Positions 33,778-42,407 of a DNA stretch of 48,371 bases are shown here, piece after piece. The notes under the pieces were generated by a model. That model saw only the letters and a list, made by a program, of their open reading frames with translations. It was not told the DNA's origin and did no database searches. Both the position numbers and the translations under genes were made by a program. The number at the start of each line of letters is the position of its first letter. The first letter of the stretch is position 1. The stretch is from contig CAKZJB010000191.1 of assembly GCA_936940865.1 (NCBI GenBank), positions 1 to 48,371 of the forward strand, given 5' to 3'. This DNA comes from an uncultured Asticcacaulis sp. (lineage in GTDB: Bacteria > Pseudomonadota > Alphaproteobacteria > Caulobacterales > Caulobacteraceae).

Positions 33778-35295
33778 GTGACGACAAACAGCGGCAATAC
33801 AGAGACGGGCCAGACGGCGGAAGAGCGCCTGAAAGCGCGCGAGAGCTTTTTCCGGCTGATGAGCCACGAAATCCGCACACCGCTCAACGGCGTGATGGGC
33901 ATGCTGTCCCTGCTGTCACGCACCCCGCTCTCGCCCGACCAGAAATCCTATATCGCCACCGCCCAGGAATCGGGCGAACATCTTCTTACGCTCGTCAACG
34001 ATTTCCTCGACTACGCGCGCATCGACGCCGGCAAGATCGAACTGGAAACCACCGAGGTCCATCTCGAACCGCTGCTGCAGGGCGTCGCCGAACTGCTGTC
34101 GCCGCGCGCCCACATGAACGGCATCGAAATCGCCTGGGCGCTCGACCCGCGCCTTGAATTCATCGTCGCCGACGAAGGCCGCATCCGCCAGATTCTGTTC
34201 AACCTGGCGGGCAACGCGCTGAAGTTCACGCAAAAAGGCGGCGTGCTTATCGAGGTCACGCTTACCCACGACAGCCAGATTCGTTTCGCCGTGCGCGACA
34301 CCGGTCCGGGCATCGCCGAGGAAGCCCGCACCCGCATCTTCGAGGAATTCGGCCAGGTCGACCCCAGCCACGCCACGCTTTACGGCGGGGCGGGCCTGGG
34401 CCTCGTCGTCGTGAAAAAGCTGGTCGAGGCCATGAACGGCACGGTCACGCTCGACAGCGAACTGGGCGCCGGCTCCATGTTCAGCGTCCAGTTCCAGGCG
34501 CCTTACGGCGTCCGCCCGAAGAAGCCGCTGGCGCGCCCGCTGCATGAGGTGACGCTGGTCTCGCACAACAGCATCCTGGCCGATAGCGCCAGAAGCCATT
34601 TGCGCGCCTTCGAGGGGGGCCTGCGGATCGTACCGTCGCTCGACGATATGAAACTCGGTGATGCCCTGGTTCTGCACGACCGCAGCGCCTGCAAGGGCCC
34701 GATACCGGCGCCGACGCCCAGGAGTCTGATCCTGCTGGCGCCCGAGGAACGCAATGAAATCGATGCCTGGCGTGAACATGGCTGGGCCGGCTACCTGATC
34801 AAGCCGCTTCGCCGCGGCTCGCTGATCGAACGCCTCGATGCCTTGAGCGACGTCCGCGCCGAGAACCCGGCCGCGACGCTGCAGGACGAACGCATCGCCT
34901 CCGAAACCGCCCAGGACAAGGTCGTCCTGCTGGTCGAGGACAACCCGGTCAACGCCCTGCTGGCGCAAATCCTGCTGCAGCGTGAAGGCTGCCGGGTGGA
35001 ACGCGCCGCGTCCGGCGAGGAGGCGATCGACATCGTCCAGACACGCGCCTTCGACGTCATCTTCATGGATCTCGGCCTGCCGGGCCTCGACGGCATCGGC
35101 ACGACGCGGGCCCTGCGCGCCTCCGGCTGCGCAACGCCCGTCATTGCGCTGACCGCCAATGCCTATGAGGAAGACCGCCGCGCCTGCATGGCGGCCGGCA
35201 TGAACGACTTTTTGACCAAGCCGATCGAGATTGCGGCCCTGCGCGCGCGCCTCGCCACCTGGACACAAAGCCAGGCGCAGGCCCGCTCGGCCTAG
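33778..35295 (+). CDS. Cytosolic hybrid histidine kinase with a degenerate and a true receiver
   Basis: About 505 residues from GTG 33778 (AGGGA seven bases upstream); the longer frame from 33529 runs through the end of the DUF1275 gene and is not coding. There is no sensor or membrane domain: the protein opens directly with FFRLMSHEIRTPLNGVMG (phospho-His 30). The ATPase domain has NLAGNALKFTQKGG, RDTGPGI and GGAGLGLVVVKK. Residues about 250-355 resemble a receiver that has lost the phosphate-acceptor Asp (VTLVSHNSILADSARSHLRAF...GWAGYLIKPLRRG). The C-terminal receiver is complete: VVLLVEDNPVNALLAQILLQ, FMDLGLPGLDG with Asp 431, and FLTKPIE. It must take its signal from a partner protein or from small-molecule binding. 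Output partner not in the window. Confidence 0.92.
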   Translation: MTTNSGNTETGQTAEERLKARESFFRLMSHEIRTPLNGVMGMLSLLSRTPLSPDQKSYIATAQESGEHLLTLVNDFLDYARIDAGKIELETTEVHLEPLLQGVAELLSPRAHMNGIEIAWALDPRLEFIVADEGRIRQILFNLAGNALKFTQKGGVLIEVTLTHDSQIRFAVRDTGPGIAEEARTRIFEEFGQVDPSHATLYGGAGLGLVVVKKLVEAMNGTVTLDSELGAGSMFSVQFQAPYGVRPKKPLARPLHEVTLVSHNSILADSARSHLRAFEGGLRIVPSLDDMKLGDALVLHDRSACKGPIPAPTPRSLILLAPEERNEIDAWREHGWAGYLIKPLRRGSLIERLDALSDVRAENPAATLQDERIASETAQDKVVLLVEDNPVNALLAQILLQREGCRVERAASGEEAIDIVQTRAFDVIFMDLGLPGLDGIGTTRALRASGCATPVIALTANAYEEDRRACMAAGMNDFLTKPIEIAALRARLATWTQSQAQARSA

Positions 35296-35348
35296 ACAGA
35301 GTCTGCAAAGCCGCTTAGCCTTCCTGCCAAACTGGCAGGACGACAAGA

Positions 35349-37073
35349 ATGAGCGAAAGCCCGAAAGCCCCGACCGAACGCAAATCGACCTGGGCGGCAA
35401 TCGCCGCTTATGCCAAGCCGAAACCCGCCCTGATGCTGGCTTTGGGCTATGCCACCGGCATTCCCTTCCTGCTGATCGGAGACACCCTGACCGCCTGGCT
35501 GCGCGTCGACGGCCTGTCGCTGCAGGTCATCGGCTTCTTCGTGCTGGTCAGCTTTTCCTACACGCTGAAATTCATGTGGGCGCCGCTGATCGATCGCCTG
35601 GATATCCCGTTCCTGACCGCAAAGCTGGGTCACCGCCGCAGCTGGATGGCGGTGTTGCAGGTCCTGATCGCCTTGAGTTTGCTTGGTATCGCGGCAACCG
35701 ATCCCAGGGCGAACCTCGTCCAGATGGCGTTTTTCGCCACGCTCACCGGCTTCTTCGGCGCCACGCACGACATCGTGCTCGACGCCTGGCGGATCGAGGC
35801 CGCCGACAGCACCGAGGAACTGGGCGTCATGACGGCTGCCTATCAGTGGGGCTATCGCATCGCCTTCATCGTGTCCGGCGTCGTGCCGCTGCTGCTGGCC
35901 ACGCGCATCGGCTGGCCGGCCGCCTATGCCACCATGGCGCTGATGATCGCCATCGGCTGGGTATGCGTCTGGCTGGCCCCCCGTGGCGCCAAGCATGAAC
36001 CCCGTCCAATCCATACCGAAGGCATGGCCGTGCGGCCGGCTCAGGAAATTGTCGAATGGGTGCTTCGCGCCGTCCTCCTGGTGGCAGCGGCCATAATCAT
36101 GGGCTCGGGCCTGACCGCCAATGCCGACCTGATCAACGGCACGATCGGTCATCTCGGCGCCACGCCGGCCGCACAAGCCGCCTTCAAGGATGCCTTTACG
36201 TCCAAGACGACCGGCCCGTTCCTGCAACTGCCCTTCGTCGTCGTCGGACTTTGCCTGATGTTCGTCGCCTGCGTGCCGCTGCCGTGGGCGACCCGGCCCG
36301 GCGCTTATTTCAAGGGCGCCTTCATCGCGCCGCTGGCGGATTTCTTCCAGCGCTACAAGAACTGGGCGGTTTTCATCTTCGCGCTGATCTGCCTCTATCG
36401 CGTCAGCGAATTTACCCTCTATATCGCCAACGCCTACTATATCGACCTCGGCTTTTCGCTCGATGCGGTAGGCGAGATGCGCAAGGTCTATGGCGCGCTG
36501 ATGACCATGATCGGCGTCGTGATCGCCGGTTGGCTGATGGTGCGGGTCAGCTTGCGAACGGCGCTGATCGTCGGCGCCGTTGCGGGCCCGTTCAGCCACG
36601 TCGGATTCCTGATCCTGGCATGCAGCGGCCACAGTCTCAATGCCCTGGGCCTGGCGCTGGCGCTCGACAATATCGCCGCCTCGATCCAGGGCACGGTGCT
36701 GATTACCTATATGTCGACCCTTGTGTCGCCGCAGTATACGGCCGCGCAATACGCGCTGTTTTCCAGCTTCTACGCCATCCTGGGCAAGCTGGTGGCCTCG
36801 CAGTCGGGCCGCATCGTCGAGGCCTCGGCCAAGGCCGCGGACGCCGGCGGATTCAGCGCGGCTTTCAAGGGGCTGATGGGCCACCTGACGCCCGATGCCT
36901 ACGTCAAGGCCGCCGCCAAGCTGGGCGTCAGCGTCCCGGCCATGGGGGCAGGCTACTTTGCCTTCTTCGCCTACACGGTTGTGGTCGGCTTTGTCGCCAT
37001 CGCCATGAGCATCTGGCTCTTCATCCGCTACAAGCCGCAGGCGGAAGAAACGCCCGCGGCCCTGGACGGTTAG
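35349..37073 (+). CDS. ampG: AmpG-like muropeptide permease (MFS)
   Basis: A 574-residue major facilitator with about 12-14 membrane helices. LALGYATGIPFLLIGDTLTAWLRVDGLSLQVIGFFVLVSFSYTLKFMWAPLIDR is the AmpG signature, and FFGATHDIVLDAWRIEAADSTEELGVMTAAYQWGYRI the second. AmpG imports GlcNAc-anhydromuropeptides for cell-wall recycling and influences AmpC beta-lactamase induction. It is longer than the E. coli protein, with extra loop residues around 225-300. The 3' end overlaps the convergent maeB by four bases. Confidence 0.88.
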   Translation: MSESPKAPTERKSTWAAIAAYAKPKPALMLALGYATGIPFLLIGDTLTAWLRVDGLSLQVIGFFVLVSFSYTLKFMWAPLIDRLDIPFLTAKLGHRRSWMAVLQVLIALSLLGIAATDPRANLVQMAFFATLTGFFGATHDIVLDAWRIEAADSTEELGVMTAAYQWGYRIAFIVSGVVPLLLATRIGWPAAYATMALMIAIGWVCVWLAPRGAKHEPRPIHTEGMAVRPAQEIVEWVLRAVLLVAAAIIMGSGLTANADLINGTIGHLGATPAAQAAFKDAFTSKTTGPFLQLPFVVVGLCLMFVACVPLPWATRPGAYFKGAFIAPLADFFQRYKNWAVFIFALICLYRVSEFTLYIANAYYIDLGFSLDAVGEMRKVYGALMTMIGVVIAGWLMVRVSLRTALIVGAVAGPFSHVGFLILACSGHSLNALGLALALDNIAASIQGTVLITYMSTLVSPQYTAAQYALFSSFYAILGKLVASQSGRIVEASAKAADAGGFSAAFKGLMGHLTPDAYVKAAAKLGVSVPAMGAGYFAFFAYTVVVGFVAIAMSIWLFIRYKPQAEETPAALDG

Positions 37074-39355
37074 TTCCGGTGCACCGCTGAGCGCACGTCA
37101 TAGGCGGCGAATGTCGCCATGGCGAGGATCTTCGACACGCTGTCCGACAGCTGGCAGATCTGCACGGGCCTGGACATGCCCAGCAACAGCGGACCGATGA
37201 CGGTGGCGCCGCCCAGCGCCTCGATCAGCTTGGTCGAGATCGAGGCCGACTGGATGGCCGGCATGATCAGGACATTGGCCGGCGCGGTCAGGCGCTGGAA
37301 CGGATAGTTGGCCCACATGGCCGGCTCAAGCGCCACGTCGGGCGGCATCTCGCCTTCGAATTCGAAATCGACGCCGCGCTCTTCCAGCAGTTCGACGGCG
37401 CGCATGACCCGCTCCGAACGCTCGCCCGAGGGATTCCCGAAGGTCGAATAGCTCATGAAGGCGACACGCGGGGTGTGACCCATGCCGCGCACGGCCATGG
37501 CCGCTTCGATGGCGATGTCGCCGAGTTCCTCAGGCGACGGTGTTTCCGATACGGTCGTGTCGGCGATGAAGACGGTGCGGCCCTTGGCCAGCACGACCGA
37601 CATACCCATGATGCGGCCGCCCGGCGCCGGATCGACGACGCGCAGGACTTCCTCAAGTGCCTGGTCGAAAGCGCGGGTAACGCCGGTGACCATGCCGTCG
37701 GCGTGACCGGACACCACCATGGCGGCGGCGAACGAGTTGCGGTCCTGGTTGATCAGGCGGTCGACGTCGCGCTTGAGGAAGCCCTTGCGCTGAAGGCGCG
37801 AGTACAGGAGCTGGCTATAGGCGGCATTGCGGTGCGACAGGCGGGCATTGATGATCTCGATACCCTCTTCGGCCGGATCGATGCCGGCTGCACGCATATT
37901 CGCCTCGACAAGATTTTCCCGCCCGCACAGGATCGGCGTGCCCAAACCCTGCGCCTTGAAGGCGTGAGCGGCGCGAATGACGCTGATGTCCTCGCCCTCG
38001 GCGAAGACGATACGCTTGGACGGCCGGGACCGCACCACCGAAGTGATGCTTTGCAGGAAGCTGGCGGACGGATCGAGGCGCTGTTCCAGGCGCTTGCGAT
38101 AGGCATCCATGTCGTCGATCGGCTTGCGCGCCACGCCGGTATCCATGGCCGCCTGCGCCACGAAGGGCGGGATGTACCAGATCAGGCGTGGATCGAAGGG
38201 CGACGGGATGATGTAGTCCTTGCCGAACTTCAGGCGGCGGCCCTGATAGGCGGCGGCCACCTCGTCCGGCACGTCCTCACGCGCCAGTTGGGCCAGAGCG
38301 CGCGCGGCGGCCAGCTTCATCTCGTGGTTGACGCGGCGGGCGCGCACGTCCAGCGCGCCGCGGAAGATGTAGGGGAAGCCCAGGACATTGTTGACCTGGT
38401 TGGGATAGTCCGAGCGGCCGGTGGCGACGATGGCGTCGGACCGCACCTTGGACACGTCTTCCGGTGTGATTTCCGGATCGGGATTGGCCATGGCGAAGAT
38501 GATCGGATTGGGCGCCATGGTGGCGACCATGTCCGGCGTCAGCACGCCCTTGGCCGACAGGCCCAGGAAAACGTCGGCGCCGACCATGGCCTCAGCCAGG
38601 GTGCGTTTCGACGTTTTGGTGGCGTGAACCGACTTCCACTGGTCCATATCGACCGTACGGCCCTCATAGACAACGCCGTGGATGTCAACGACGATGGTGT
38701 TGTCTTTCTTCACGCCCAGCGCCTTGACGAGGCTTAAACTCGACAGGCCGGCAGCGCCGGCGCCGCACAGGACGACCTTCACGTCCTCGATGCGCTTGCC
38801 GGTGATTTCCAGCGCGTTGATAAGGCCGGCGGCGGCGATAATAGCCGTGCCGTGCTGATCGTCGTGGAAGACGGGAATGTCGGCCATGTCCTGCAGGGCC
38901 GATTCGATGATGAAACATTCCGGAGACTTGATGTCTTCCAGGTTGATGCCGCCGAAGGCCGCGGTGATGTTCTTGACGACCGTGATGAATTCGTCCGGAT
39001 CCTGCGTCGCCACCTCGATGTCGAAGCTGTCGATATCGGCGAAGCGCTTGAACAGGACGCTCTTGCCTTCCATCACCGGCTTCGACGCCAGCGCGCCCAG
39101 ATTGCCAAGGCCAAGGATCGCCGTGCCGTTGGAAATGACGCCGACCATATTGCCCTTGGCGGTGTAGTCATAGGCGGCGTCGGCGTTTTCGGCGATGCGC
39201 CGTACCGGCACGGCCACGCCGGGCGAATAGGCCAGCGCCAGGTCACGCTGCGTCGCCATGGGCTTGGTCGGAGCCAACGCAATTTTGCCAGGCGCGGGGT
39301 ACTGGTGGAGATTGAGCGCTTCTTCGTCGCTGAAGGTTTGTTTTTCGCTTGGCAT
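37070..39355 (-). CDS. maeB: NADP-type malic enzyme with phosphotransacetylase-like domain
   Basis: A 761-residue two-domain protein. Residues 1-430 are the malic enzyme: [74 protein letters not shown] and the NAD(P) motif [11 protein letters not shown]. Residues 440-761 are the phosphotransacetylase-like domain ([18 protein letters not shown]...), which in this family is regulatory and binds acetyl-CoA rather than being an active transacetylase. It decarboxylates malate to pyruvate, feeding gluconeogenic or acetyl-CoA needs. Divergent from mutS; a promoter with a LacI-type operator lies upstream. Confidence 0.96.
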   Translation of the reverse strand: MPSEKQTFSDEEALNLHQYPAPGKIALAPTKPMATQRDLALAYSPGVAVPVRRIAENADAAYDYTAKGNMVGVISNGTAILGLGNLGALASKPVMEGKSVLFKRFADIDSFDIEVATQDPDEFITVVKNITAAFGGINLEDIKSPECFIIESALQDMADIPVFHDDQHGTAIIAAAGLINALEITGKRIEDVKVVLCGAGAAGLSSLSLVKALGVKKDNTIVVDIHGVVYEGRTVDMDQWKSVHATKTSKRTLAEAMVGADVFLGLSAKGVLTPDMVATMAPNPIIFAMANPDPEITPEDVSKVRSDAIVATGRSDYPNQVNNVLGFPYIFRGALDVRARRVNHEMKLAAARALAQLAREDVPDEVAAAYQGRRLKFGKDYIIPSPFDPRLIWYIPPFVAQAAMDTGVARKPIDDMDAYRKRLEQRLDPSASFLQSITSVVRSRPSKRIVFAEGEDISVIRAAHAFKAQGLGTPILCGRENLVEANMRAAGIDPAEEGIEIINARLSHRNAAYSQLLYSRLQRKGFLKRDVDRLINQDRNSFAAAMVVSGHADGMVTGVTRAFDQALEEVLRVVDPAPGGRIMGMSVVLAKGRTVFIADTTVSETPSPEELGDIAIEAAMAVRGMGHTPRVAFMSYSTFGNPSGERSERVMRAVELLEERGVDFEFEGEMPPDVALEPAMWANYPFQRLTAPANVLIMPAIQSASISTKLIEALGGATVIGPLLLGMSRPVQICQLSDSVSKILAMATFAAYDVRSAVHRN

Positions 39356-39384
39356 TGTTTCCGGTCTTTTTCAGGTCTTTATTT

Positions 39385-39414
39385 ATGTTAGCGCTCACAT
39401 TGCCCCCGCGTCAA
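39385..39414 (-). promoter_or_regulatory. Promoter of maeB
   Basis: On the minus strand TTGACG (39414-39409), 18-base spacer, TAACAT (39390-39385), about 30 bases before the maeB start. Confidence 0.6.
39386..39399. promoter_or_regulatory. LacI/XylR-type operator in the maeB promoter
   Basis: TGTTAGCGCTCACA, a near-perfect palindrome with the AGCGCT core typical of LacI-family operators. It overlaps the -10 element. It is close to the 14-bp XylR operator known from Caulobacter (TGGTAGCGCTAACA, from memory): 12 of 14 positions agree when reversed. Confidence 0.55.
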
Positions 39415-39674
39415 TGCGCGGGTGTCACTATATGGCATCCGATGGGGACATATAGTCTGACAATTGGCAACTGAAAAGCGCCTATCTTGCAGGTTCGTTG
39501 TAGAGCAAGTTTCCATCGAAATGATTGCAAAATCGTGCTCCGGCCTTTGCTTTTTTGTGTTTGGCGCCATCGCGGCGATGAAGTCGCCATTCCGCGCGTC
39601 TCCACAGGGATTGTGCACGGTTTTTGCGCCTCCCGCACTTCTCTTGACGTTCAAGAATCGTTAACCTTCACAAC
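39415..39674. other. Intergenic region between maeB and mutS
   Basis: Non-coding spacer that must contain the mutS promoter. TTGACG at 39644-39649 could be its -35, but no good -10 follows at standard distance. No RNA gene or repeat seen. Confidence 0.4.
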
Positions 39675-42380
39675 ATGAACGCCCCGACCGATCTCAGCGA
39701 AGAGTCAAAACCCGCCCTCGATGTCGAAGGCGCCACGCCCGTCATGGCGCAGTACATCCAGACCAAGGCGCAGTATCCCGACGCCATCCTGATGTTCCGC
39801 ATGGGCGACTTCTATGAACTCTTCTTCGAGGACGCCGTCACCGCCGCGCAGGCTCTGTCGCTGGCGCTGACCAAACGCGGCAAGTACAAGGACGAGGACA
39901 TTCCGCTGGCCGGCGTGCCCGCCCACGCGGTCGACGCCTACATCGCCAAGCTGATCCGCCTTGGCCACCGCGTCGCCGTCTGCGATCAGCTGGAAGACCC
40001 GGCCGAGGCCAAGAAGCGCGGCTATAAGGCCGTGGTCAAGCGCGGCGTCGTCCGCGTCGTCACGCCCGGCACGCTGACCGAGGACTCGCTGCTTGAGGCG
40101 CGCGGCTCGAACCGCCTGGTGGCGCTGTCGGCGCGCGGCGGTGTCATGGCGCTGGCCAGCGTCGAACTGTCGACCGGCGACGTCGAATGCCTCGAAATCG
40201 AGCCCGAGTCCCTGTCGGCGCATCTGTCGGCCCTGCGCCCTTCCGAAAGCCTGGTCGCCGACCGCATCCTGCAAGACGAAGCCGTCTATGGCCTGCTGAA
40301 GGTGCTGGGCGGAGCCATCCAGCCGCAACCGGGGTCTTTGAGCGACCCTCAGGCCGGCGAGGCACGGCTGCTGAAGCTCTATGGGGTTCAGACGCTCGAC
40401 GGTTTCGGGCAATTCAGCCAATGCGAAATTTCCGCGCTGGGCATGCTGGCCGCCTATATCGACCTGACCCAGGCGGGCAAACGCCCCGTGCTGAAGCCGC
40501 CAGTGCGCGTGCTGCAGACCCATTGCCTGAGCATCGACGCCGCTACGCGCAATTCGCTCGAAATCGACCGGACACAGCAGGGACGGCGCGAAGGCAGCCT
40601 GATTTCGGCGCTCGACTGCACCGTGACCTCGGGGGGCGGGCGACTGCTGCTGGCGCGCCTGTCGCGCCCGCTGTTCGACCCCGAGGACATCAATGCGCGG
40701 CTCGACACCGTCGAATGGCTGCTGCCGCGCCGGACCTTACGCGACGACCTGCGCCACCTGATGCGCTCGCTGTCGGACCCGGCGCGCGCGCTTTCGCGCC
40801 TGTCGCTCAACCGGGGCGGCCCCCGTGACCTGTGTATTCTCCATCAGGCGCTGTCGATCGCCGAAAACCTGGCGCATCTGCTGAACGACGCCACGCAGAA
40901 CCCGGAAATCGACCCGGCCGTGCCCGTCGAAATCGACGGCTTCATCAACCGGCTTGTGCCGTCCGACGACCTGTCGCGCCTGCGCGACCGGCTGATCCGC
41001 GCCCTGATCGATGATGCACCCCTGTCGCTCAAGGACGGCGGCTTCATCCGCGAAGGCTTCCATAAGGGCCTCGACGAGGCGCGCACCCTGCGTGACGACA
41101 GCCGCCAGATCATTCTGGCGCTGGAAGCGCGTTTGCAGGCCGAAACCGGCATCGCCATCCGCATCAAGTACAACAATGTCCTGGGTTACTTCATCGAGCT
41201 TTCGCAGAAGCTGGCCGAACAACTCCAGGCGCAGGATACGGCGAAGCAGTTCATCCACCGCCAGTCGCTGGCCAACCAGGTCCGCTTCGTCACCACCGAG
41301 CTGGTCGATCTAGACGCCCGCATCCAGCGCGCCGCGGCGCAAGCCCTGTCGCTGGAAATGGAAATCTTCGAAGGCTTGCGCGAAGACGTCCGCCTCCTGG
41401 CGGGCGAAATCCAGTCGGCGCACGACGCCATTTCTGCGCTCGACGTCGCCGCCGCCAATGCCCACTATGCCGAAGAGTGCGACGCCGTCCGCCCCCGGGT
41501 CGACCGTTCGACGCGGCTCGAAATCTCGCGCGGTCGCCACCCGGTGGTCGCCGGCGTGCTCAAGGCCCAGGGCAAGCCGTTTACTCCCAACGATGTCGAC
41601 CTGGACGCCACCGGCGCCGACGCGGCACGGCTCAGCCTGGTTACCGGTCCGAACATGGCCGGTAAGTCGACTTACCTGCGCCAGAACGCGCTTTTGATCA
41701 TCATGGCCCAGGCCGGTTTGTTCGTGCCGGCAAAATCGATGCACCTCGGTGTCGTCGACCGCCTGTTCTCGCGCGTCGGCGCCGGCGACGACCTGGCGCA
41801 AGGCCGTTCGACCTTCATGATGGAAATGGTCGAGACCGCCGCCATCCTCAGCCAGGCCAGCGACCGCTCCTTCGTCATCCTCGATGAAATCGGCCGCGGC
41901 ACGGCCACCTATGACGGTCTGGCCATCGCGTGGGCGTGCGCCGAAGACCTGCACGAACGCATCCGTTGCCGGGCCCTGTTCGCCACCCACTATCATGAGC
42001 TTTCCCAACTCGAAAAACGCCTGAAGGCGGTCAACAACATCAGCCTGCAGGCCCGCGAGCACAATGGCGAACTGATCTTCCTGCATGAAGCCCGCGCCGG
42101 CGCGGCCGATCGCTCCTATGGCGTCCAGGTCGCGCGCCTGGCGGGCATGCCGACGGGCGTCGTCGAACGCGCCCGCGATATCCTGCAGCGCCTGGAGGAG
42201 GACAACCAGACCAGGCTCAGGCTCGACGACCTGCCGCTGTTTTCGTTCGAGCGCGCGCCCAAGCCCGTCTCTTCCGGTCCCTCCAAGGTCGAAACCATGC
42301 TCAAATCGATCAGCCCCGACGAATTGAGTCCCAAGGAGGCTCTTGAAGTTATCTATAATTTACACAAATTGCTTATCTAG
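39675..42380 (+). CDS. mutS: DNA mismatch repair protein MutS
   Basis: A 901-residue mismatch sensor. The N-terminal domain has MFRMGDFYELFFEDA with the mismatch-wedging Phe 46 and Glu 48 (F-x-E). Connector, lever and clamp domains follow. The ATPase carries Walker A TGPNMAGKSTYLRQ near residues 657-668, the DRLFSRVGAGDDLAQGRSTFMMEM block, and FVILDEIGRGTATYDGLAIAWA (Walker B). FATHYHELSQLE and the dimer helix-turn-helix end with LSPKEALEVIYNLHKLL. Length is normal. The gap to glnD is 27 bases, so the two are probably co-transcribed, as in many alphaproteobacteria. Confidence 0.98.
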   Translation: MNAPTDLSEESKPALDVEGATPVMAQYIQTKAQYPDAILMFRMGDFYELFFEDAVTAAQALSLALTKRGKYKDEDIPLAGVPAHAVDAYIAKLIRLGHRVAVCDQLEDPAEAKKRGYKAVVKRGVVRVVTPGTLTEDSLLEARGSNRLVALSARGGVMALASVELSTGDVECLEIEPESLSAHLSALRPSESLVADRILQDEAVYGLLKVLGGAIQPQPGSLSDPQAGEARLLKLYGVQTLDGFGQFSQCEISALGMLAAYIDLTQAGKRPVLKPPVRVLQTHCLSIDAATRNSLEIDRTQQGRREGSLISALDCTVTSGGGRLLLARLSRPLFDPEDINARLDTVEWLLPRRTLRDDLRHLMRSLSDPARALSRLSLNRGGPRDLCILHQALSIAENLAHLLNDATQNPEIDPAVPVEIDGFINRLVPSDDLSRLRDRLIRALIDDAPLSLKDGGFIREGFHKGLDEARTLRDDSRQIILALEARLQAETGIAIRIKYNNVLGYFIELSQKLAEQLQAQDTAKQFIHRQSLANQVRFVTTELVDLDARIQRAAAQALSLEMEIFEGLREDVRLLAGEIQSAHDAISALDVAAANAHYAEECDAVRPRVDRSTRLEISRGRHPVVAGVLKAQGKPFTPNDVDLDATGADAARLSLVTGPNMAGKSTYLRQNALLIIMAQAGLFVPAKSMHLGVVDRLFSRVGAGDDLAQGRSTFMMEMVETAAILSQASDRSFVILDEIGRGTATYDGLAIAWACAEDLHERIRCRALFATHYHELSQLEKRLKAVNNISLQAREHNGELIFLHEARAGAADRSYGVQVARLAGMPTGVVERARDILQRLEEDNQTRLRLDDLPLFSFERAPKPVSSGPSKVETMLKSISPDELSPKEALEVIYNLHKLLI

Positions 42381-42407
42381 ACCGGGGTAGAGCGGGTACC
42401 TGAGTTA

